From the NCBI RefSeq assembly GCF_036373705.1, contig NC_089864.1:8516001-8580000 (forward strand): a stretch of 64,000 bases of DNA, read 5' to 3'. Within the stretch, counting starts at the first letter, position 1, and each line of letters opens with the position of its first letter. Positions 53,487 through 64,000 of this stretch are shown here, piece by piece. The DNA comes from Amia ocellicauda (Eukaryota > Chordata > Actinopteri > Amiiformes > Amiidae). The notes under the pieces are model-generated. The model had not been told where the DNA came from and did no database searches. It saw nothing but the letters and a program-made list of their open reading frames with translations. Position numbers and translations under genes: made by a program.

Positions 53487-53816
53487 CAGGGGTTCCCAAC
53501 CCTGGTCCCGGAGGACACCCTACCCTACGGGTTTATATTCCAACTGAGCTCTCGGTTACTTGATTGAACCTTCACTGAAGTAACACTCTGGTTAGATTTG
53601 ACTTTTTAAATTGTGTAATAAAAGACTTGGTTCTTTATTAAGTTCTTTATACAATTTTATACTTAAATTAAACCCCCTGTTGTTTAAAATAATTAAGAGG
53701 CTCTGATTTAGGAAATTATTAGTTCAATTAAAGGTTCAATTAAGTAATTGAGAGCTCAGTTGGAACAATAAAGAGCAGGGTAGGGGGTCCTCCAGTAGCA
53801 GGATTGGAAACCACTG
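53487..53816 (+). mobile_element. hAT-like MITE (330 bp, with 8-bp target duplication)
   Basis: Left end CAGGGGTTCCCAACCCTG and right end, read inward, CAGTGGTTTCCAATCCTG form inverted repeats. The inverted similarity extends well inward through TCGGTTACTTGATTGAACCT against TCAATTACTTAATTGAACCT. The flanks ATATATAG (53479-53486) and ATACATAG (53817-53824) are an 8-base duplication with one mismatch, the hAT signature. It has no coding capacity. Confidence 0.85.
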
Positions 53817-55289
53817 ATACATAGGAGAACAGGTATCATGCACGTGAATATTTAATACATATAGTGCTTTCATTAATATCTGAAGAGAGAGGCTATTAAG
53901 TAAGTGTATGTTTGGCAGGAATATTAGTCCTTTCTGAAGGACTTGTTTGTCCATCACAGTGCCATGCATTATATAAAATAAGTCCAAATTAGAGAGTTCA
54001 GCTTTTCATTTGAACTGTGCTTTTAGACTCTTTTTGAAATCAGGCATATTTCATATTTTCTTTAGTTCTTGTCTCTGTTGGTTTCCCTGGGGGTCTGAGA
54101 CATACTTTGTGTATATTGATAGACTATATAGGGCCATTGCTAATGAAGCAAAGAAGAAGAAAATAGCAAGGAGTTTTAATTGATGTATTCCTAACCAAAA
54201 CATAAAGATTTATTCAGTTTTGGTCATTGGAGCATTACCATTGTAATCTATCACAAAAAACCAAATACAAATAACAAAACACAAGAATCATTCCTGCATT
54301 TATTCCTGGTTTCCTGGGAGGTAAGAAATGGCAGTATAGTGAAATGCTCGATCCTTGTTAGTGAACAGGAAATCTTGAATAAGGTTAAATATGCTTTTGA
54401 GGTCATTTACATGTCAGTGGCTTTCTATAAGGACCATATTACTCAGTTGTGCCTAAGGATTTTCTTGTAACTATGTGGAGAATTCACATTATTGTCCGTT
54501 GCCTTGATTAGAGCTGATGAGATCACTCTTCGGGGTTAAGAGGGCTGGCTTTTGCAGTACAGAGACTGTCTGTATGTGCAGACTTAACAGTAATGATTCT
54601 GTGCATATTTTCCATAATACATGATCTAATGATATCAAACAAAAAAATATAATAAAATGAAAAGGATTTATCAGTTTTAAAGTAAGTTGTATTACACACA
54701 GTCCTGTCTAAAGTGCTTGGAAACTCCCCATAGATTCAGTTATTTAAAGGAAAAACTCACTGTATATTTGGTAGAAGGCCAAGATGCAAACCTGTGTAGC
54801 AGCTTGGGCACAATAAGATAAACCTCCAGTGTGCAATCAATTTAAAAGTAAGAGCTGAATATTTTTCACTAAGTGCTTTAGTCTGTACTAATTATGCAGA
54901 AATGTAGAAGTTTCCATCTTGATAGGCCCAAAGTATGTATCCAGGAAAATGTGCCTCATTGGTCTTTGACTTTGGCTAAGTTGTGTATGTATTCAAGTTC
55001 CTATCAAGGGGTGAAAAAAATAAAAATAAGCGGTATTTGATTGGCTCTTTTAAGTCTGTAGCCTTTGGCACAGCACTACCAAAGTACCATCACAAGAGAG
55101 AAGTAGGCAGCTTTCAAACATCTTCCAAAATGTCTGCAATCCTCACATTGCGAGATCAGCATTAGTAATGGTTGGGGGTAATGCATAAGAAGTAGCAGGT
55201 CAGCCATTCATATGAATAACTTCCTACTCTTTTTAGCTGTTGATACCTTTGTCTTCATACCCAATCCATACGTTTTTAGCAGAGACCTG

Positions 55290-55394
55290 AGGAAGAGGGT
55301 AAATTGGTTAAGTTAGGTGAATAATTAGTCCAATTAACTGGTCTGGAATGAAAACCAGAAGCACTCTGGGTGATTGAGGAACACAGCAGTGAAA
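55290..55394 (+). mobile_element. Possible MITE end fragment
   Basis: The stretch GGTCTGGAATGAAAACCAG, followed by an ACTCTGGGT...GAGGAAC block and ending near CAGTG, resembles the terminal part of hAT-like fish MITEs related in style to the one at 53487. No partner end or target duplication was found. Confidence 0.35.
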
Positions 55395-58300
55395 GTGTGA
55401 GTTAAAAATTATGCTGGAAGTACAATGGCATTTATCTACAATTTTGTTTTTAAATCGTAACTTGCAGGGAACCCAGAATCCTGTATTTCACACATTTGTG
55501 TGCACTCTGGCACTGGCATATTATTTTCTTAATTCTTGAACAAGTTTTCCAGTGATTTACTGACATCCGTCTCCAGAGGAATGTTTTTAAATTGTCTTGT
55601 GGGGCACAGATTGGTCTGGAAATGAAGCTAATTGTTGTGCGAGAACCAGGCAATATAACCACAGTTAATGTGTCCTTCCAATTTGGATTGAATTTCCGTT
55701 CGTATCTACTTCAAAATCAACATTTAGAACACTATACTTGTCTTCAGATTTTTTTCTAATTCCAATTAGTGGCTTAAACATGTCAAGTTGAAGTGAATCC
55801 CATAAATTTCAACGCTTTGCTCAAAGTAATTGGGTAATGTAAAATAATCCTGACATGACTACAGTGCAGTCTGGATGCAATTATGGTTGAGGTAATTCTT
55901 TTATTTTGCTAATGTGCTAGCAAATAAAATGAATTGGGAGTATTTTTCCATTGGGACGCGCACACAAAAAAGGGGAAAGAAAACCAAACAAAACCGAACC
56001 AAACAAAAAAACTCTGGATGCTGCTCTAGTCAATGACAGAAGCATGCTAGTTTCCTGAATAGTTTGACAGAGATTTGCACGTGCTGTCAGGTTGAGCGTC
56101 TGTCTGCTCATTAGTGTGCTGCGGATCGGGGCAGGAGCAGGGGGAGTGCATTTAGTGCCAATAAAGCTTTTCTGCCAGAGTCCGGCCATTGTACCCCAAG
56201 GCTTCAGATAACATCCGCTTTGCATCAGCAGTGCTTTGTTTCTCTGCACATACTGCCTGACCTTTCACTCTCCATGGCGGCTGACACAGCCCAGTAGCAT
56301 GTCAATTCATGTCAGCTGGGAGAAATATGTTCTTTTTTGTTCAACTGAAATAACCAGAATCTAAAGGTTTCCCATTAAACAGTTTTATTTTGTGCATAAG
56401 AGGTGCATTAAACCCAGTGGATGAAAGACACGGGAGTCTGCTGATTTGATGTCTTGATTTCTTACCCAATTTCCTCAAAAATTTCCTCAAAAATGTAGGC
56501 AATAGCTAAGTCTTATCTATCAGAAGATTACATCTCATTAAAATACAGTACAAAATAGATTTACTACATACGTAATAATTAACATAGACCTGAGTTTGTT
56601 ACTGTTGTGTCTGATGTGTTTTTTCTTCAGGCAGCAGATGTTTATCAAAGACATTGGTTTTTAAGTCCTAAATCAAATACCTGTGCCCCAAAACACACAA
56701 GCTTTATACTGTGTAAGTGTTTTAGTTGATTGTTATAACCTATAGACAGTAGCTGATTCAATAATCTAAAGACAGTAGTTGATTGAAATAACCATCTGTA
56801 TACAATCTAAGAAACGATGAACCTAAGACAGAGACAGGGTCACATGACTTTGGTAGATTGCTGCAGCATCCTGAGTAGTTAGTATGAAACTACAGACTAA
56901 ATTAAGAAACAAATAATTAAAGTAGCCCCCAGAAAGAAGTAAGTACAAACTAATGATTGCTTTATGGACATAACTGAATTAACAATATTGAAATCATTAA
57001 TAATATAAAGAATATAAGGAAAATAACAGTAAATGTTCCCTCTACAGTAGTTGACTCTTTTAAAGCTTGTGAGATGCAATAATTGATCTATACCGATTGT
57101 AGGAGGGTAAGGAGCACTTGGACTTTAACAGAGAGCTGTTCAGGTACAAGTTGGAAAACAACTTCTGATATGAGTCACATGTTCATACTAAAACAGGTAG
57201 ATCTGACTGCTCTCTTCATAGCAAGCATAAGTGCAGTGGTGGGTTCTCCTATGAGTCTCTGATTACTGCTGTGTTTTTATACAAAGTTGTGAAGTACTGT
57301 ACTGTGACCCCCACCCCCGACAAGCAATATTGACGGATTATGACTGTTTAAGTGGCTTCAGGTGGTTTCAGAGATGGATAATAAATAACAGAATCTCTTT
57401 AGCATGATTGTTCTCAATGGCATGACATAAGCACCCTGAATTGTCAGACATGAATATCACAAAGGAAATGACTAACCTATAACTGACAGTAGTAACGTCT
57501 CGGCTTGTTTCTTGTGAAAGGAGGGAACTCAATAGCACATTTTTTATACTTGCCTATAAAACAGAAATCACACCAGTTTAAGATCTGAGTTATAATGATA
57601 TTATATATTTTAATAAAATCTTTATGGATATGAAAGTGGTAAATCTACTGTTTTGCTTTTATTACAGTGTGCAAAATGCACTCTTAATTAGTTTCTTTGT
57701 CCACATACCATTAAAACAGCAAACAATAAACCATCTACAGTAAATGGAACTGAAGAACTTTTAGCTTTTTGTTACATGAAACATTCTGTTAGATGAAACA
57801 ATCTAGTTCATTCATTCACTTTGGTCAAGCCTTTTGATTAAAAGTAGATTTGTTTATCACTTAAAAGAAACAAAGGTAAAATTCTGGCAGTTGCACAAAT
57901 GGTTTTGTTTAAAGCGTGAACGGTACTACTGCCTGAATCATACATTATTTTCTGTGCATCATCATTAAAACTGATGGTGGTTAATGTATATGATCACAAC
58001 CCAGCAACATTTTCTTCCCTCTCTGGAGTTGGGAAGCTCAGAAGGTGTTTTCCCTTTACCAGTCTGGTGGCACCTCCCAGCCTTAGTAGTTTTTGAACAT
58101 GGACCATTGGTTCGTTTGCCTTCTTGGGGGGGGGGGGTGGATTACCAGTATATCATGAGAAAGTCTGCAGGAGGTGGAGAGCACTAACAGGCTTGTAAAT
58201 AATCCGGATTTGTGTTTCAGCATGAAGCAAATCGCACTTCCAGTTTCTCACTGACCCATTAAACTGCAATTTTAAAGCTATTCAGTCCACATGTATGTGA

Positions 58301-58624
58301 AAACAATTTGTGAAGAAGAAGGAGACGGGTGTCACACAAGACTGTGCTGATAGGAGGCACAAGCATTCAGCCTTCGACGACCCGTCACCAGCACTGCTGT
58401 AATGGCACGCAGCCCAGTGGGAACAGCAAGAAGTCTCTAGGAACTTTGCAGTGCAATGTCAAAGACGGAAGATTTTTTAAAGGGCAGATGAGCACAGTTT
58501 CCAGGCAGGGGCAGATGCTGCGATCAGTGGGTCCTCCCAGAGTGAGGATCGGACGTGCCACTCCAGCTGTGGTGACCTGGCTTGGTGCCCTGTTTAGGAA
58601 TCCCTGAAGCATTCTGGAACTCTT

Positions 58625-58760
58625 AGTGGGCTGGTACAGGGGCCGGTTGCATAAACATAGTCATAGTCTTCAAATTAGTATAATTATGTCATACTAACAA
58701 TAGACACTCCGCTAAAACAGTTGCATTAAATAGACTTTCCTTAGACTGGTTTTACTTAGT
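58625..58760 (+). mobile_element. Possible MITE fragment beginning GGCCGGTTGCATAAA
   Basis: GGCCGGTTGCATAAACATAG followed by repeated ACTT/AGAC-like words and a second TTGCATTAAATAGAC resembles a family of short fish DNA-transposon derivatives. A similar beginning, GGCCGGTCGCATAAAAC, occurs at about 62512. The family and boundaries are uncertain. Confidence 0.35.
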
Positions 58761-61700
58761 TAATAACGCAATGCATTCTGGGGATTTTAAGACCGTAGAA
58801 GAAAAAACAAACATGGTGGACGCTTCTCTACCAGAGCAACAATCCCAGTTCACAGTACATGAAAACCTGTGCTTGTTATTGGAGTGTAATGCAGAAAAAT
58901 ATATACTTTGAGGGACATTTTCTGAAAAATTCAGTGTCAACCCACATTGTGGGTATGTACAGTCTGTAAAGAAAGAATCTAAGAATATGTTAAAGAATTA
59001 AGATGAAACATCCACGTACTGGAGGTGGACCTCCCATAAAAAAACTTAACCAGAGCACAAGATTGGTTATTGAACTATTTGGGTAGGAGTCTCGGTGGTT
59101 TTGGAGATTGCTGGTGGGCAGGACAGTGGAGTGTATGAGCCAATGGGAAGGTCCGACTCTTATTTGCCTCTCTCCCTTTTTTCTTTTGCTACATCCATCT
59201 ACTGTAGCACCCAGTGACTCACCTCAGTTCTCCATTATTGTTTGTATCCATGAACTCTTTCCCTTCTTTCAAGTCCCCCTACTTTTTGAAATATGAGTTT
59301 GTAAGGCAGGCTTGTGATGATGTTAAAAATAAAAACGACGCTCTCATTTAGGCATTCAAAGAAAACAATATGTAAGATCTTTCCAGTTGAAGTACGTTTA
59401 GCATGGCTTCCCTTTTTCGACGTGCCGGAGAAGCCTTGAGGCATTGAGAGAAATGAGATCCGAACCTCTGCATCAGATTAATCATTGTTTCAAGTGCAGA
59501 GCTGCTATTGATCTGTGAGCAGGTAGCAGGAATTCAGAGGAATACATCAGTCTCTTTCCTTTGGTTGTGCTGTTGGTTTACTCGGCACTCTGGAGGCAGG
59601 TTCAGACAGCAGGGATTAGTCCTGCAGCTTCAAGGCAGGCTGAAGAACAATGAATGGTGGCCGTGGTAGCAAGTTTGCAAGTTAGAGATGAGACGCTTGA
59701 CTTTTAAGATGGATGAGAGAGAACGATGGATAAAGAAACAGCAAGAGGAAGTTCATTAATAAGGACTCGGTCTACACTAGAGGTTTTCTCTTTTTTTTCT
59801 TTTTGTCCATTTTTACGAGGGGCTGAAAATGTCACAAGCGTCTTGTGTGGGTTTTCAATCCTCAAGCAGTTTGGTCGACCTCTGTGCGTACTTGACATTC
59901 CGACGCAAGTATTTTTTTTAACATGTAAACAGAAACTGAATCGAAGGGATTATTTGAAGTAAATGTCAATTTTTATTTATTTTTATTATTGCACCATTTT
60001 ATTTAGACAGTCTTTGTGCATCGGCCCTTGCTGTGTGTTTGTCATTGCTTGGACCAGCGCAATCCGCCTCTTATATACCTGCTTCGGCTATTCTATTCTA
60101 GTGCCGTTGCCTATTGTTTGAGTCGGTGACGGTGTTTGGACGTGTTCAGGACTGGTCTTCAGTGTGCTGGTGCTCAGCATGATTTTCAGTTCCCTCCACC
60201 GCACTGGGACTGGAGCAGGCTGGAAACATCGCAACAACCCAGATGGTTATCACCCGAGAGGGTCAGGGGGTCACAGTAACAAATAAAAAGCTTGTTTAAC
60301 TTTTCGGAGAGATCTGGACAGGACTTCAGATTAGCCAGAGTTTTCTTCTGCCAAGAGTTTCTATCCAGAGAGGGACCTTTAGACACCACGGAATAACATT
60401 ATTCTGTCTTCTAGAACTTGCCCACTAGCCATAAAGGCATTTTGTTTGACAGCTTACAAATGGTTGATTTATCTCCATAAAGTAAAGAGTAACTTCATAG
60501 CTATCCATGGGAAATTCCTCAACTTTACAGCAGCATTACAGTAGTCCTATTGTATACTTGACATCACTCATTTCAAAGAAATAATGTTACTGACAGTTAT
60601 GGATAAAGATGATTCAGAGGCCAGGGGATATTCTCCTTCAAGATGCAAGTTTTTTTTTTCTGTTGTTTGTTAAGGATGAAAAGAACATAGTGGGACATTG
60701 AAAAGTGTGACAGTGCGTTGGAACAGCTTGTGTAATGGCCACTGTTGAAATGAATCCAGCTCTCCATGTGTTCTTGCTTCCCGGGCGTCTGTTAAGACAC
60801 CGGATAATCCCAGTTGGCACAGGTAGTGATTGAAAAGTACATTTGCATGTTGGAAGCGAATCTTTAGTGCATCATCAGAACTGAAATGTAACGCAGGGTG
60901 GTTGAGGTCAAACGTGTTTGCTACAACTCAGTGGTTCGCAGCATTGGGCAGAAAAACAATCTTGCATTTGCGTCGCTTTTCTGTTTATGGAAGCAGAATG
61001 GTTAAATGATGAATGACGTTCACAGTCATGGCTGCACCTTTCTGATGTAGTGGCCCTAGCTGTGTGTTTTTTATTTTTGTAACTGTTTTAGTTGTTTTTT
61101 TCTTTTCTTTGCAGTTTTCAGTGTGTAGTGGAAATTGTATCCCCATCACCCCAGAACAAAAGAGAATCTTACTTCCTGTCTTTCATCTACTCTGCCTTTG
61201 ATTTCACATGAAGGCAGGCATTAGATGTTGCGGTTTGATTGCAGTGTGTTTATAACAGTTTCTTCTATTTGGAAATGTAATTTAATTGAACGGGCTGAAA
61301 GGCTGGAAAGAATGTGGCTTGTAGGAAATCTACAATGTTTCCAGCTGTGTGTTCAGCTATGATTAACTAGGATTGTTAACCAACTGTAGTACAGAGCCAG
61401 ATTTCAGAAATGCTGGGATTGGTGGCGCCTCATCTGTGAAATCGAAAATTACGAGGATCCCTTTACAATTATTCAGTTAGATCCGTGTGTTTGTTTGTTT
61501 TGTTTAAAAAGCTTGAAATTTCCCATGCTGTATCTGAACTATTTTTTGGGGGGTGGGTTAAGTTTTTAAAGGTGAATTCTCTATGTGCATCCAATTTTAA
61601 TGGCATTGCAGTGAATGGAGTTCTTCCACTCCTGTGGCCAATCCAAACGCACGGCAAAACGATGTGTATTACCTCGGCCTCTATGTTGTGACCTGAGCTG

Positions 61701-62139
61701 CAATTACAGGATTTCATTGGATAAGATCTTGCGTGAGAAAAAGGTGTTGTACTCGTTCCTCAGCTACATATGTGCAATACATACCCTTTTGTGTAGAAGC
61801 ATCGGGACCACCTTCTGTGACAATAATGCACTTTGGTTTTGTCTTATTGTTTTAATAGTCAAACTCGACTCCTTATTTATGACTGTATTGTAGATGAGCC
61901 TATAATATCTAATGATGGCCGGCTATTTCTTATGATGTTCTTGCACAGACTGAAGTGTTGAACTTCAGTGGATAATTAGTGTAATATAAATTGATGTTTA
62001 GCACCCGGCTTTGAAAACACTGCTTGCCTTTAGCTATTCCTGTGTAGGTGTGTGAATTTCTTCAGGGATCCTGGTACTTGGATTAGCTTCGTGCTGTTGA
62101 TTAATTAGAGAGCAGAATAGGACCGTACAACAAGAACTC

Positions 62140-62159
62140 TTTTTTTTTTTTTTTTTTTT
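62140..62159 (+). repeat. Poly(T) tract
   Basis: About 20 consecutive T residues in ube2h intron 1; no adjacent retroposon was identified. Confidence 0.9.
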
Positions 62160-64000
62160 CACCCGCATCAGCATTCGTTTTCTGTGCTCCGAGTTGTTTT
62201 TTTGGTTTTCTGTACCCGTCTTGCTAAGGACTTGCTGTCCGTGGGGTTTATACGTTGAACATGCAAGGACATTAAAAAGCTTACCACATATTCCAGGCAG
62301 TGCAGTGCGTACATCACACTCTGGGAATAACGAGATACTGATGAGTCTGCAGTAATACGTTTGGTGTCCTTAAAGTTCTGGACTCCTGCTTTCAGAATTG
62401 TTGAATCAGGGATGCTGAAATGCTCTTTCCTTCGTTTTACTCCTCCAGCAGCTGGGATTGCCTGCCTACAGAGACTATATGAGCTGAGCCATGTCAGTTT
62501 AGGACCCTGCGGCCGGTCGCATAAAACCCTTCCATTTCCTTTTCCTCTTAAGTGTTCCTTAGAATAAAGAACCTCCAAATCAGTCAATATGCTAGTTTTG
62601 TGCAAAAGCATATATATTTTTCCCTTCATTCTTGAATTATTCAGTAGGTAGGATGTTTTCTACAGATGGCCACAGGACAGAGTGGGGTAACCAGGGTCAG
62701 GAGGCAGCAAGGAGAGGTCCTTACGTGACCGTGAGGGGGCTCCTGGGTTTTCTGTAGACACCCCTGTACTGCAGTACATCTCACTGTGCATGCATCCCGA
62801 AATGCATCCCAAGCAGTGCATAACAATAACATATACTGCCTAACAGTCCCTGTGTGGATCTCCCACCTCCCATGGTGCTCACAGACGAGCAATTGCAGGT
62901 AAACAACCTCTCGTCACAGACAGAGGTAATGCGATAAAGCTGTACTGACTTGTTACTAAAAGTTACTAAAACAGAGGTTATTAAGCTTCTCCTTTTATCA
63001 GGCAGTGAAACTGCGCTTCAGTACTGGTAGTCATCTTATGTGTGTGTGTTCAAATGCCAGGAGTCTAACAATTCACACATGAGCTGAATGTTGAGTTGCA
63101 ATATAATTTTGTATACAGTTTGTAATATTCAGTCATCAGGGGCTCAGTTACTTCTTTCATACGAGACTTGGATTGATTCTGCCGTGTGCATTAACAGATC
63201 CACAGCAGTGTGGATGGGTAGCTTGCAGAAAAGGAAGCATGAACTTGTGACACTACATCTCTTGACAGTGTTACACTTTTGATCACACCCAGTTGCTGTT
63301 TGGGGCAGATAGGAAGTCGATTAGTTTAAAGGCTTCTGATAAAAATGAAAAAAGTTAGAAGTTGGTTTGCTGTGTCACTTTTATATTGCATGTTAGGACC
63401 GTCTTTATAGATAGAATGTAAAGTGTCAAAGTTGGTTCACTTTATCGAGATCTAGTGGCAGGCAATATGGAAGCATATACAGAATACACAAGAGTATAGT
63501 GGGCCAAGGTGTGATTGTATGTTTGTGATTTCTATGCTAAATATTCACTTGGAGGAGGAGTTATCGTGCCCGTATGGCTCCCGGGTGTAGAACTACACTG
63601 CCACAGTAAAATGAACCCACTTATTGAAGACGATGGTAGAGTTAATATGACGATTAATTAAATCAATGGAATGGTTTGTGGTAAACATGCATTAGTGTTC
63701 TGTGCTTCCTCAATGCGACATGTAGTTGTCTAACTTCATCTTCTTCATCGTTGATGTGCATTAAAACATTTTTAATTGTGTCAGGGCTTGATTAAAAGTA
63801 TTGTGGCAGTATTGATTATATGGTACACAATATGGTGTCTGCTTTTGAACATTAAATATTGAGCAGCTCACTGTCTAGAAAGCTGACTTCCTGAATGAAA
63901 CCTACCCAGATTAAGTCATGTTTATTGCTATAAGTTATTTTTAGAGCCCCAAACTCCTGATTGCTTCCCAGTAAACAGTACTGCAAATGGGTTGTTCTAA

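Larger units (their letters stand above)
48159..64000 (+). other. ube2h intron 1 (at least 15.8 kb, continues past the window)
   Basis: The donor is GTATCCTTTTG, a U12-type match. Inside are a LINE 3' end (50428-50520), a hAT-like MITE (53487-53816), possible MITE fragments (55290-55394, 58625-58760, 62505-62575) and simple repeats: TC run near 49546, CA near 49681, T near 52019, G near 58127, T at 62140-62159. No exon, RNA gene or conserved coding segment was recognised. The predicted open frames are short and lack homology. Confidence 0.75.

Noticed and set aside
58329-58607. 92-residue open frame inside ube2h intron 1
   Set aside because: It has no recognisable homology and low-complexity content, and lies in a large intron. 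It is likely chance.
48159-64000. A further ube2h exon inside the window
   Set aside because: I looked for the exon 2 peptide (ESKHEVTILGG) and found no matching segment, so the exon is assumed to lie beyond 64000.

Overview
The window is a stretch of vertebrate nuclear genome, most likely from a ray-finned fish. It carries spliced genes with GT-AG introns, Tc1/mariner, hAT-like, SINE and LINE debris, and many microsatellites. A vertebrate-type cax (cation/H+ exchanger) gene, a family known from zebrafish and missing from mammals, argues against a mammal. The species cannot be named from this sequence. All exon boundaries below were placed by hand from splice sites, reading-frame continuity and remembered protein families. 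In four genes the phases close at every junction.

Layout from left to right. (1) 221-3219, plus: the last five coding exons of smoothened (smo), the Hedgehog signal transducer; earlier exons lie left of the window. (2) 7851-21109, plus: a complete 20-exon cax gene of 762 codons. Its promoter holds two near-perfect ZNF143/SBS motifs, and its intron 10 is loaded with an internally deleted Tc1-like transposon and an antisense LINE fragment. (3) 34369-24553, minus: complete klhdc10, 10 coding exons and 420 codons, a kelch-propeller ubiquitin-ligase receptor. (4) 35039-39492, plus: complete zc3hc1 (NIPA), 10 exons and 498 codons, head-to-head with klhdc10 and probably sharing a bidirectional promoter. 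(5) 48106-48158, plus: coding exon 1 of ube2h; the rest of the window, almost 16 kb, is its first intron.

The klhdc10 / zc3hc1 / ube2h block keeps the relative order and orientation known on human 7q32 (inverted here). smo also maps to human 7q32, but there other genes separate it from this block and no cax gene exists. Klhdc10, Zc3hc1 and Ube2h all belong to the ubiquitin system, but their adjacency is ancient synteny, not an operon.

The most notable signal is a set of three predicted minor-spliceosome (U12-type) introns. Zc3hc1 intron 2 is an AT-AC intron with consensus donor, branch site and AC acceptor, and only that reading joins the exons in frame. Cax intron 9 and ube2h intron 1 have U12-type GTATCCTT donors. 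I found no tRNA or rRNA gene, no CRISPR array, and no clear evidence of an unknown multi-gene system.
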